Shown here: in pieces, positions 7,675-15,944 of the stretch | How positions within the stretch are numbered: the first letter of the stretch is position 1 | Layout: the number at the start of each line of letters is the position of its first letter | Source: Verrucomicrobiales bacterium | Lineage (GTDB): Bacteria; Verrucomicrobiota; Verrucomicrobiia; Verrucomicrobiales; DEV007 | DNA length: 64,000 bases | Direction of reading: 5' to 3' | Assembly: GCA_024638765.1 (NCBI GenBank) | Contig: JAHEJT010000006.1 | Span: forward strand, 1 to 64,000 | Notes under the pieces: generated by a model | Seen by the model: the letters and a program-made list of their open reading frames with translations, nothing else | Told to the model about the DNA's origin: nothing | Databases searched by the model: none | Made by a program: the position numbers and the translations under genes

Positions 7675-9210
7675 TCAGGAGACGGTTTCTTCGACAGCGG
7701 TTTCGGGTTTTTCTGCGGGGGGCTCGGGTGAAGCGGCTTGCGGGCGATTATCGAAGAAGCGTTTTTCTTTGAGTTCTTCGCCGACGCCTTGGCGGTCGCG
7801 CATTTCGGCAGCGCTGTGAAAGCGGATCTCGTTGGGGCGGATTTCGGTGGCGGAATGGAACCGGGTCTGGATGGCGCGGGCCAATTGTTCTTTGGAAGTG
7901 TTCCCGGTTTCGTGGACGTGGACGACGATTTCGTCGCACTCGAGGGGGTCGTCGTTGATCTTTCGGAGTTCGATCTGCCAGGCGCCGACATGATCCATGT
8001 CGTCGAGGATGTGTTCGAGCTCATTGAAGTTGACGAGGGTGCCCTTGATTTTATCAATGTGAAGGCGGCGGATGTCGGAGACACGGGAGATCTTTCCAAG
8101 CAGGCGAGGGACGGTGCGGCCGCAGCTGGGGCAGGGGGCGTGAGTCAGACCGCCGTCGATGCAGTCGCCGGTGCGATAGCGGAGGATGACGCTGCCGCGG
8201 CTGTCGATGGGAGTGATCACGATTTCACCGGGGTGGTTTTCGGGGACCGGTGCGCCGGTCTCGGGATCGACGACTTCCACGATGACGAGATCGGGAAAGA
8301 GATGATATCCGGTGGGTTCGCCGTCGGGATCGCCGGGGCACTCCGGCCAGGCCATCTTGGCTTCGGTGAGTCCGTAAGTCGGCATGATGTCGACTTTTTC
8401 CGAGCCCAGCGCGGCGCAGAGGATGCGCAGTTTGCGGCGCATCCCGGTGGGGACTTTTTCGCCTCCGAGGACGATCTTGCAGAGGTTGGGCACCTCGACT
8501 CCTTCCTCGGTGGCGCGCTGGAGGAGATGGTAAATAAAGGTCGGCATCCCGATGAGGGCGTCCGGCTTGATTTTCTTCATGAGGCCGACATTGGCGTCGG
8601 TGCCCATGGCTTTGCCGCCGCCGGTGCTCAGGGTGAAAGTATTGAAGCCGATGCCGGCATAGTGCGCCTGCCAGAACGCGAGGTGCGGGGCGAATGGAAA
8701 GAGATTCATGTGCCGGAAGTCCTGCTGTGAATTGCAGATTTCCATGAGGCGTGTGCCGGCGATAGCGAGGTTGTCGAGATCCTGCTGCGTGTAGAGGAAG
8801 GGAATCGGTTCCGTGGAACGCCCCGTGGTGCTGGTCATGAGGAGAGGCCGGAATTCCTCTCCCAGTTCCCGTTTGACACGGGCTTTGCCGTGCAGAAGTG
8901 CGCGCAGAATGACCGAGGGGCGCCGTCCAAGTTCCTTTTCATCCGGGATGAGGACGAAGTCGCGCGCACGGTTGGGATGTTCCTCCGAGCTGACGAGATT
9001 GCGCTTCGATGTGAAGGGGATCTTCTTGAGATCATCGAACGTGCGGATGTCGTCGGCGGAGATCCCGGCATCGTTAAAGAGATCGCGATAAAAGCGGGAG
9101 AAGGGCAGGACGGTGTGCTTCAGGTAACGGTGCAGGACTTTGGCCTGGAGTTTCCTGAGATCACCGGCTCCGAGCCGGTCCCAGTTTTTTCTGAGGCGGG
9201 TTGAGGACAT
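7675..9210 (-). CDS. Phenylacetate-CoA ligase (PaaK)-like adenylate-forming enzyme
   Basis: An ANL-superfamily protein of 511 residues. The N-terminus has the PaaK-like pattern (HTVLPFSRFYRDLF, then DLKKIPFTSKRNL). The nucleotide-binding loop is MTSTTGRSTEPIPF, and the later motifs PTYGLTEAKMAWPEC and RYRTGDC are recognisable. A pair of cysteines in HAPCPSCGRTVPR resembles the small C-x2-C element found in PaaK-like proteins. These enzymes activate a carboxylic acid with ATP to an acyl-CoA. Its place in an operon with thiolase and FadJ-type genes suggests it activates fatty or aryl-fatty acids for beta-oxidation, but the substrate is inferred only from context. The C-terminus ends in a Pro/Glu-rich tail of about 30 residues. 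The start lies 14 bp after the patatin stop. Confidence 0.82.
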   Translation of the reverse strand: MSSTRLRKNWDRLGAGDLRKLQAKVLHRYLKHTVLPFSRFYRDLFNDAGISADDIRTFDDLKKIPFTSKRNLVSSEEHPNRARDFVLIPDEKELGRRPSVILRALLHGKARVKRELGEEFRPLLMTSTTGRSTEPIPFLYTQQDLDNLAIAGTRLMEICNSQQDFRHMNLFPFAPHLAFWQAHYAGIGFNTFTLSTGGGKAMGTDANVGLMKKIKPDALIGMPTFIYHLLQRATEEGVEVPNLCKIVLGGEKVPTGMRRKLRILCAALGSEKVDIMPTYGLTEAKMAWPECPGDPDGEPTGYHLFPDLVIVEVVDPETGAPVPENHPGEIVITPIDSRGSVILRYRTGDCIDGGLTHAPCPSCGRTVPRLLGKISRVSDIRRLHIDKIKGTLVNFNELEHILDDMDHVGAWQIELRKINDDPLECDEIVVHVHETGNTSKEQLARAIQTRFHSATEIRPNEIRFHSAAEMRDRQGVGEELKEKRFFDNRPQAASPEPPAEKPETAVEETVS

Positions 9211-9224
9211 GGTAGAGGGGTATT

Positions 9225-10253
9225 CTAAGCGACGACCTTGGCGGCGGTGAGCTCCTTGATGGCGGGAAGCTGCTCTTCGGCGATGGCCCGGCCAAGCTGG
9301 ATGTATTTTTCGTAGCCGGCGTAATCATGCCAGCGTCCTTCGCAGAGGACTGCGCGCAGGAGGACATCGGCTTGTTTGCCGACGTGATGTGCGAGACGGG
9401 TCTGGGAGCCGTAGGCGGCGCTGCGCAGGATATCGATCATATTGCCCTTGGCGAAAAAGTTGAGTTCGCGATTGAGGATGCGGCCGAGACGGTGCAAGCC
9501 GTGTTTCGGTGGGTCTTCTTTGAAGTAGTCGACCCGGCAATTCACGAGGTCTTCCGGCGTGGGAAGCGTGCTGACTCCGATGACGTGATCGACTTTTGCT
9601 TCGTTGCGCAGCACCCCGATGGGCAGGGGGTCGCTGATGCCTCCGTCGGAATAGTGTTCGCCGTCGATTTCCACAGGGACGCAGACGCCGGGAATGGCGG
9701 CGCTGGCGTGGACCGCGGTGGCGACGCAACCTTCGTGAAAGATTTTGCGTTCCAGGGTAATGAGGTTGGTAGCGACGACCCAGAGGGGTTTGGGGAGGTC
9801 CGCGAAGGTGACATTGCCGAGTGAGCGCGCGAGATGGGCTTTTACCTTGTATCCGCGGAGGAACCCCTGGCGCGGGGGAAAGACGGGATCGGCGAGACGG
9901 AGCAGGTCCTTGCGGTCCTTCATTTCGGTCGCGAGTTCCTCGAGTTGTTTGCCGGTGTATCCGGCGGCCCACAGTGAACCGATGTATGCGCCCATGCTGG
10001 CGCCGGCGATGGCGTCAATTTCGATGCCATTTTCTTCAAGGACCTGGATGACGCCGATGTGGGCAAGACCCTTGGCGCCTCCCGAAGAAAAGGCGATCCC
10101 GATGCGGGGCCGGTCTTCGGGGGATTCCGGTCTTTCTTCGGAAGCGCGGCCGTTGAGGGGCCGCCCGGTGGGCGCTTTGCGCAGCAACCGGTTCCTGAAG
10201 CTCTGGAAGAGTGCGATCATGAGAGATAGCTGCCGGTATTCGGCGGATCGCAT
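9225..10253 (-). CDS. Patatin-like phospholipase (RssA/NTE type)
   Basis: The protein has 342 residues. The patatin domain starts near residue 50 with the oxyanion loop SSGGAKGLAHIG. The nucleophile is Ser86 in GASMG, and the catalytic-dyad Asp203 sits in YSDGGISDPLP. Such enzymes hydrolyse acyl esters of phospholipids or lysophospholipids. There is no signal peptide; the first 48 residues are basic and polar, so it is cytosolic or peripheral to the inner membrane. The ATG at 10253 is favoured because AGAGGAAGAGAGG lies directly upstream; a second Met 11 codons later is possible. It is the first gene of the fatty-acid group, which suggests that it supplies free fatty acids to the ligase and beta-oxidation enzymes encoded downstream. 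Confidence 0.9.
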   Translation of the reverse strand: MRSAEYRQLSLMIALFQSFRNRLLRKAPTGRPLNGRASEERPESPEDRPRIGIAFSSGGAKGLAHIGVIQVLEENGIEIDAIAGASMGAYIGSLWAAGYTGKQLEELATEMKDRKDLLRLADPVFPPRQGFLRGYKVKAHLARSLGNVTFADLPKPLWVVATNLITLERKIFHEGCVATAVHASAAIPGVCVPVEIDGEHYSDGGISDPLPIGVLRNEAKVDHVIGVSTLPTPEDLVNCRVDYFKEDPPKHGLHRLGRILNRELNFFAKGNMIDILRSAAYGSQTRLAHHVGKQADVLLRAVLCEGRWHDYAGYEKYIQLGRAIAEEQLPAIKELTAAKVVA

Positions 10254-10790
10254 CCTCTCTTCCTCTGAATATGTCTTCCGCGGGGTGTCTTAGCGGTATT
10301 TCAGGTTGGTTAGAACTTCGTTCAAGGATGAGCTAGTGAGATCCGCCATTGACCGGGGTAAAATTGGTAATCCTGGATCAACGTATGCCTGGTTTTCAGT
10401 ATATGAGACGTCAGGCGTGGGCTGTATGTTCGACAGAAACGAGATTTGTTATGGTAATTTAAATTTTTGGGCCAGTTAGGTTTGGAAATATACAATAATT
10501 ATTGAAATTTGTCAAAATGGGCTCAGTGACCAATTTCCCGATGGCGTCAGGGCGGCCCCTTGAATTCGACGAATCGGGCTGGGGTTCTATGCGGAAGGCA
10601 CGGGCTGGGACCAGGCACGGGCTGGGACCTGTCCCTATCGGGGCACCGGGCTGGGACCCGTCCCTATCGGGGTTTCTGTCCCTATCGGGGCACGGGCTGG
10701 GGCCTGTCCCTATCGGGTTTCGGGGCCGGAGGGCGAGGCCCCCCGGTTCGTTCAGAATCCCGATGGAAACCGGAGAGACGCGTGCTCCGT
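10254..10790. other. 537-bp intergenic region: AT-rich part and repeat cluster
   Basis: No coding sequence is supported. Bases 10300-10530 are AT-rich compared with the surroundings and probably hold the promoter of the patatin/fatty-acid operon, though no clear -35/-10 pair could be assigned. Bases 10598-10718 carry a tandem repeat described separately. Confidence 0.6.
10598..10718. repeat. About 29-bp tandem repeat with GGGACCTGTCCC core
   Basis: Two almost full units (10615-10643 and 10644-10672), a truncated unit before them (10598-10614), a short unit (10673-10690) and a further unit (10691-10718). Most units carry the near-palindrome GGGAC-CT-GTCCC followed by TATCGGGG. The 10-mer GACCTGTCCC (10626-10635) also occurs, in either orientation, in the arrays flanking the RAYT transposase at 46-48 kb. 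Confidence 0.85.
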
Positions 10791-11735
10791 TCAGACGACG
10801 ATATGGAGGGCGCGGGGGAGGACTTCAATGGTCTGGGGGGTGCGCGCGGCGGTGAGGTCGCCGTCGGCCTGGATGTCCTGGACGGGATCCGATTCGATGC
10901 ATACCTTTTGCGCCTGCCAGTGGCTGACCAGGTCCGAGGCATCGAGGTTGGGCTCCACTTCGGTCTCGGCCTGTTGCATGTTCTCTCCCTCCACGCCCAT
11001 GATCATGCGTGCGAGTTCGAGGATCCCATCGATATGAGCGGTGCGCAGCAAGATGACGTCGAGCTTGCCGTCATCGAGGTCAATGGAGCGGGAGAGCGTC
11101 AGTTTGCCAATCCCGAGAATTCCCGCGTTGGCGACCGCGCAGGCGACGCCCCGGCCCTTCATGGTTTCCTTATCGTCGAGAGTGATGGTGTACTCGGCAA
11201 CGGGAATTTCCTGGAGAGCTTTGACAGACGCGAAGACGTAAGCCCATTTTCCAAACTGTTTCTTAAGATCGCGGGAGGCATCCTGGAGGACGCCGGTTTC
11301 GAATCCGCACCCGGCCCGGAGCAGGAAGTACTGGTCGCCCATTTTGCCGACATCGACGGCTTTCGTCTGAAATGATTTGGCGGTGATTTTGCGGGCGGCT
11401 CTTCCGATGGCTCCGAGTCCCCCGGGGATATCGAGCGCAGTGGCGACGAGGTTTCCGGTTCCGGCGGGGAGGATGAGGAGAGGGATATCGGTCCCGACGA
11501 GGGCCCCGGCGACATCCTTGATGGTGCCGTCTCCTCCGTATGCGGCGATGAGATCGGCGCCGTTTTCGATGGCTTGACGGGCGAGTGAGGTGCCTTCGCC
11601 GGCGGCGTGGGTGACGGAGATTTGCCAGTAAATTCCCGCCGGCCGCAGGGTATCGTTGAGGGTCTTCAGGATCGGCTCCCGTCGTGCGGAGGCGGGGTTG
11701 GCGATGACGTGGACCTTCTGCGGAGGCGAGTGCAT
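10791..11735 (-). CDS. Diacylglycerol kinase family lipid kinase (YegS/BmrU type)
   Basis: The protein has 314 residues. The catalytic domain starts with HVIANPASARRE, followed by the ATP-binding YGGDGTIKDVAGAL and LPAGTGNLVATALDIP motifs typical of DAGK_cat. The C-terminal beta-sandwich half includes SRSIDLDDGKLDVILLR and the QADGD-like motif (DIQADGDLTA). Family members phosphorylate diacylglycerol, sphingoid bases or similar lipids; the substrate cannot be told here. It lies 103 bp downstream of the MacB-type permease on the same strand, so it could be the last gene of that exporter operon. The gap is filled with a G-rich, simple-sequence stretch resembling other noncoding repeats in the window. 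Confidence 0.9.
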   Translation of the reverse strand: MHSPPQKVHVIANPASARREPILKTLNDTLRPAGIYWQISVTHAAGEGTSLARQAIENGADLIAAYGGDGTIKDVAGALVGTDIPLLILPAGTGNLVATALDIPGGLGAIGRAARKITAKSFQTKAVDVGKMGDQYFLLRAGCGFETGVLQDASRDLKKQFGKWAYVFASVKALQEIPVAEYTITLDDKETMKGRGVACAVANAGILGIGKLTLSRSIDLDDGKLDVILLRTAHIDGILELARMIMGVEGENMQQAETEVEPNLDASDLVSHWQAQKVCIESDPVQDIQADGDLTAARTPQTIEVLPRALHIVV

Positions 11736-11838
11736 GGAAGCAGAAGTAAAAGGGAGAAAGGGGAAGGTTGGAAGGCTGGAGGGCCAGAGGGCTGGATAAT
11801 TGGAGTATGGGAGTGGTGGAGTATTGGGACTGCCTGTC

Positions 11839-13170
11839 CTATTCGTGGCGGAGGGCTTCGACGGGGTTCATTTCCGAGGCCTTGAGGGCCGGATAAATCC
11901 CGAAGAGGATGCCGACGAGGACGGAAATGGTAAACGCCAGGGCGGGGGCTTCAAAACTGACGATGGTGAGCATGCCGGCGGCCTTGGATACGACCCAGGG
12001 AATGGTGATTCCGAGGAGCACGCCGATGACGCCGCCGGCGCCGGAGAGAAGGACGGTTTCGATCAGGAACTGGAAGACGATGTCCGCGCGCTTGGCCCCG
12101 AGGGCACGCCGGATCCCGATCTCGCGGGTGCGTTCGGTGACATTGGCAAGCATGATGTTCATGATGCCGATGCCGCCGACGAGGAGAGAAATTGCCGCGA
12201 TGGATCCGAGCACGATGTTGAAGATCTGCTTGGTGCGCTCGGCGTTGCGAAGCAGTTCGACAGGGACGGTCACGGTGTAATCGGTCTTTTCGTGGTTGCG
12301 CTCCAGGATGTGTCGAATGGCGTTTGCTGAGCCCACGACGCGCTCGGCATCATCGACTTTGACGGTGACTTCACTAAGTTCGACCTTCTCCGCGTTGTAA
12401 CCGCCGGCGCTGCGTTCGTAGACCACGTCACCGAATCGTTCCAGCATGGTATTGAGCGGGACGAACATGCGCGGCGCGCTCGAGCCGTTGTCTTCGTCAG
12501 CGGCCTGGGAATCGGCGTTGCCCGCCTCTCCATTAGCCTGGTCGCGGGAGGAAGTCTCGCTGACGCCGACCACACGGAAATATGTGCCGCGCACGCGCAC
12601 GGATTTTCCCAGTGGAGTGCTGAGGGGAAAGAGACTCCGGGCGGCGGACTCATCGAGGACGCAGACGTTGACGCGCTTCTGCATTTCGACCTCTCCAAAA
12701 AAGCGTCCGCTCTTAAGGCGCAGATTCTTCATGGAGGGGAACCAGGGGACCGTGCCGTGGACTTCGCACTCGGCGCTGCGCGTGAGGTTCCAGAGCCGCT
12801 CGCGAAAGGTCCGGGTGGGGACGATGACGGAGACGCCGGGGATGGTTTCCTTGATTTGTTTGATATCCCGGTAAGTGAGGCCGAACTGATTGAGATAGAT
12901 GGTTTCCGATTCGGTGCGATCCTCGGCTTCCGGCGGCTCGACACTTTTCAGAATGACGTTCTGGCTGCCGAGATTCTTAATTTGTTCCTGGGCTTCGAAG
13001 CTGGCGCCTTCCCCGATAGCGAGCATGGCGATGACGGAGCAGACTCCGAAGACGATGCCGAGGGCGGTGAGCAGGGAGCGCAGTTTACGCATCCACAGGC
13101 TCCTGAGTCCGAGCGCGAGGGAGCGCCGCAAGTGGCGGGCATGGGCAACGCTGCGAAGACTGGAGAGCAT
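11839..13170 (-). CDS. MacB-type ABC transporter permease (FtsX family)
   Basis: The protein has 443 residues. It has an N-terminal transmembrane helix (LLTALGIVFGVCSVIAMLAI), a large periplasmic domain (MacB_PCD) of about 230 residues, and three C-terminal helices forming the FtsX domain (IFNIVLGSIAAISLLVGG, then GIMNIMLANVTERTREIG, RALGAKRADI and the last two helices). The motif NVTERTREIGIRRALGA is characteristic. These permeases do not carry substrate across the inner membrane; they use ATP to drive periplasmic substrates through a TolC duct (mechanotransmission). The ATPase is encoded separately, 131 bp upstream, rather than fused as in E. coli MacB. Confidence 0.92.
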   Translation of the reverse strand: MLSSLRSVAHARHLRRSLALGLRSLWMRKLRSLLTALGIVFGVCSVIAMLAIGEGASFEAQEQIKNLGSQNVILKSVEPPEAEDRTESETIYLNQFGLTYRDIKQIKETIPGVSVIVPTRTFRERLWNLTRSAECEVHGTVPWFPSMKNLRLKSGRFFGEVEMQKRVNVCVLDESAARSLFPLSTPLGKSVRVRGTYFRVVGVSETSSRDQANGEAGNADSQAADEDNGSSAPRMFVPLNTMLERFGDVVYERSAGGYNAEKVELSEVTVKVDDAERVVGSANAIRHILERNHEKTDYTVTVPVELLRNAERTKQIFNIVLGSIAAISLLVGGIGIMNIMLANVTERTREIGIRRALGAKRADIVFQFLIETVLLSGAGGVIGVLLGITIPWVVSKAAGMLTIVSFEAPALAFTISVLVGILFGIYPALKASEMNPVEALRHE

Positions 13171-13301
13171 TCTTGGTTATTGGTTATCAGTTATTAGGCA
13201 GCGATTGGGGCACGTTCGGAATCTTTTGCGCGCGATTGGCCGGTTTGGGTGCCGAGCAGGAGAGCCCTATTAGCCATTGACTAACAACTATTAACTCGAA
13301 T

Positions 13302-14072
13302 TCACCGGACGCTGCCTTCCGTCGCTGCGGTCAATCCGGGTTTTTCGGTGTCGGACTCGATGCGGCCGTCTTTAAGACGGATGATGCGCCGGGTACGTTG
13401 CGCCATCGCGTCGTCGTGCGTAACAAAAATGAGCGTCTTCCCAGCCGCGTTGAGATCGTCGAAAATTTTCAGAATCTCTTCCCCGGAAGCGGAATCGAGA
13501 TTGCCGGTGGCTTCGTCCGCCAGAATCACGAGGGGATCGTTGGCCAGTGAGCGCGCGATAGCGACGCGCTGCTGCTGGCCGCCGGAGAGTTCGTTGGGAC
13601 GGTGGCTGAGTCGCGTTTCGAGGCCGACCTGGACGGCGAGATCCCGGGCAATGCGCCGGCCGCGCGATTCCGGGACTCCCTGGTAATAGAGCGGGACTTC
13701 GATATTTTCCAGGACCGTGAGTTGCTGAATGAGGTTGTAGGATTGAAAGATGAAGCCGAGTTTTTTCCCGCGGACCTGCGAGAGGGCATCATCTTCGAGC
13801 TGGGACACGTCTTCGCCGCCGAGCAGATATCTGCCGGTACTTGGTTGATCCAGGCAGCCGAGGACGTTGAGCAGGGTGGATTTCCCGCAGCCCGAAGGCC
13901 CCATGATGCTGACGTATTCGCCCTCATGGATATCGAGATCCAGGCCCTGCAAAGCGTCCACCATGACTTCTCCCATCCGATAACGTTTGCGAACGCCTTC
14001 GAGATGAATGATGGGAGTATCGGTTTGGGCGGGCTCGCTGCGTGCGGGGTTTTCCGTTTTCAGTTCCGGCAT
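13302..14072 (-). CDS. ABC transporter ATP-binding protein (MacB/LolD type)
   Basis: The protein has 256 residues from the chosen ATG. Walker A is GPSGCGKST, the Q-loop is FIFQSYNLI, the signature is LSGGQQQR and Walker B is VILADEAT, with the switch His in FVTHDDAM. It energises the MacB-type permease encoded next. The frame continues upstream to a GTG at 14156, but those 28 codons have no family resemblance and the ATG at 14072 gives a normal length. A 30-residue polar N-terminal stretch precedes the conserved IIHLEGVRKRY. The gene belongs to the exporter operon running from about 17.7 to 11.8 kb. Confidence 0.92.
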   Translation of the reverse strand: MPELKTENPARSEPAQTDTPIIHLEGVRKRYRMGEVMVDALQGLDLDIHEGEYVSIMGPSGCGKSTLLNVLGCLDQPSTGRYLLGGEDVSQLEDDALSQVRGKKLGFIFQSYNLIQQLTVLENIEVPLYYQGVPESRGRRIARDLAVQVGLETRLSHRPNELSGGQQQRVAIARSLANDPLVILADEATGNLDSASGEEILKIFDDLNAAGKTLIFVTHDDAMAQRTRRIIRLKDGRIESDTEKPGLTAATEGSVR

Positions 14073-14174
14073 ATGAGCGTCGGGTTCTGAGTTCCCTGAA
14101 AGCTGGAAGCCAGGGAGCCGGGGAGCGGGGTGGGCGCGTTTCCTGCAAACGTGCACCGCCCCTGCGCTGCGGCA

Positions 14175-15944
14175 TCAGGTTCCGGCCAGGGTTTTGCCTT
14201 TGTCCCGGGCCGGCACTTCCATGGCGTCGATACCTTCCGGCGTGCTGAGAAAGACGTTATCTCCTTCTTTCAATCCGTCGATGATCTGAATGAATTCGTC
14301 ATTGAATTGCCCGGTGTCGACGAGGCGTTTTTCAGCCCGGCTGCCGCGGGCCACATAACAATAGTGCTGGTCATCCTCCACGAAGATCGCCTGGACGGGG
14401 ACATAGAGTGTCTCCGGGATTTCTTCGATAATGATTTCGACTTTGGCGCTCATACCCGGTTTCAGCCATTCGTTGTTCCCTGAAATGTGAATGCTGGCGG
14501 GATAAACTTTCAGGTTGGGATTGTAGCGCAGGTTCGCGGAATCGGGCAGGACCGCGAGTTCTGCGACGCTGCCTTCGAGCGTGATGCCGGGCTCGGCGTC
14601 GAGGTTGATGCGCGCGGGCTGTCCAATGGCGACCTTCTTGATGTAGGATTCGTGGACGTTTACGCTGACGGCCATCTTTGACATGTTGGGGATGGTGATG
14701 ATGGGCTGGCCAAAGCGCACCTCGGCGCCCTCGGCGATCGCGTCGTAATAGCGCGACTTGTAGTAATTGGTTTCGCTTCCCCCGTAAGCCACCAGGCCGG
14801 GGACCTCGGCGCGAATGACACAGCCTTCGAGTTGGTATTCGAGGTCTTCCTTTTCCTTCAACTCCAGCTGATAGCGGCGTTCGGCCGTGCGGAAACGCGC
14901 TTCCGCCTGGGCCATGCGCGCCTTGGCGGCGCGTTTGGTGCGCTTCAGTCTCTCGAGAGATTCTTCATAACTGGAAAGCGCTTCTTCAGCGGTCTTCGGG
15001 AAAACGTATTTTCTGAACAATTCGAGTTCGGTCTCCGCGGTCTGCGCCGCGAGTTGGATTTTCTCCAGGTTGACCAGCTCGTTTTCCAGGGTGGTTTGCG
15101 TGATGAAGTTTTTCTGCGCGAGACGCCGGGACCCCTCGATATTTTCCTGGGTGAGCGCTGTTTCATTCTGGGCGACGAGCAGCTTGTCCCGAAGACCGCG
15201 TATAATCTGCTGCGCTTCGCCGTCTCCAAGGTCGTCGCCCTCGATGTATTTCAAGAAGTCGACGGTGGCGGCGGAATCGGCAATCGTTTCTTCTTGAGCC
15301 TTCGGAGCTTCACCTGTCTCGTCGTCCCCGTTGGCCATCTCGCGTTCGTAATCCTGCTCAAAGGCGGCGAGGGTCTCGACGTCGTAAGGGAGTTCGCGTT
15401 CCTTAAGCAGTTCACTCGCGGCGGAGGTCCCGAGGTATTTTTCGAAATCGAGCAGCGAAAAACGGACCTGCTGACGGATATCCTTGATGCTGCTCTGGTT
15501 TTCGCTGGCCTGAATCGCGAGGTTCTCCTGCGTCTCGGCGTAAGCGGCGAGATCGCTCTGGAATTCGACTTCCTGGGAGAAAATGCGTTCCTTGATTTTG
15601 CCGGAGTCGAGTTCGACGAGAATCTTACCGTCTTTGACGTCCTCCTCGGTGATTTCATATCCTTCCTCGATGATGCTGAGGATCTTGGTGCCGGACATGC
15701 TGCTGGAGGTTTTGATCACCGAGCGATGTTCGTGCGATTCGAGCGCATGAATGTTTCCGCCCTCGAGCACGCTGATGGAGAGGGGACCGCGCCGGACTTC
15801 GAAGGTGGCGGCATCATCACCGGAGAGAGGCGAATTTCCCGAGCGGAGGAGCCACGCCACCATGAGCACCGCGGCAATGCCGGCGGCAAGGAGCGGCTTG
15901 CGCTTCAGGAATTTCAGAGTTCCGGATTTATCTGCCTTCGGCAT
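14175..15944 (-). CDS. HlyD/MacA-type periplasmic adaptor with long coiled coil
   Basis: Membrane-fusion protein of 589 residues. A short cytoplasmic N-terminus is followed by one membrane anchor (KPLLAAGIAAVLMVAWLL, about residues 17-34). The lipoyl-like half-motifs lie near residues 60-120 (ISVLEGGNIHALESHEH) and 370-390 (GCVIRAEVPGLVAYGG). Between them is a helical hairpin of more than 200 residues, interrupted by an acidic insertion (residues about 205-245). The beta-barrel and membrane-proximal domains follow. MacA proteins are usually about 370-400 residues, so the hairpin is unusually long. It bridges the MacB-type pump and the TolC-like protein. Its first 17 bases overlap the end of the TolC-like gene, indicating translational coupling. 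Confidence 0.88.
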   Translation of the reverse strand: MPKADKSGTLKFLKRKPLLAAGIAAVLMVAWLLRSGNSPLSGDDAATFEVRRGPLSISVLEGGNIHALESHEHRSVIKTSSSMSGTKILSIIEEGYEITEEDVKDGKILVELDSGKIKERIFSQEVEFQSDLAAYAETQENLAIQASENQSSIKDIRQQVRFSLLDFEKYLGTSAASELLKERELPYDVETLAAFEQDYEREMANGDDETGEAPKAQEETIADSAATVDFLKYIEGDDLGDGEAQQIIRGLRDKLLVAQNETALTQENIEGSRRLAQKNFITQTTLENELVNLEKIQLAAQTAETELELFRKYVFPKTAEEALSSYEESLERLKRTKRAAKARMAQAEARFRTAERRYQLELKEKEDLEYQLEGCVIRAEVPGLVAYGGSETNYYKSRYYDAIAEGAEVRFGQPIITIPNMSKMAVSVNVHESYIKKVAIGQPARINLDAEPGITLEGSVAELAVLPDSANLRYNPNLKVYPASIHISGNNEWLKPGMSAKVEIIIEEIPETLYVPVQAIFVEDDQHYCYVARGSRAEKRLVDTGQFNDEFIQIIDGLKEGDNVFLSTPEGIDAMEVPARDKGKTLAGT

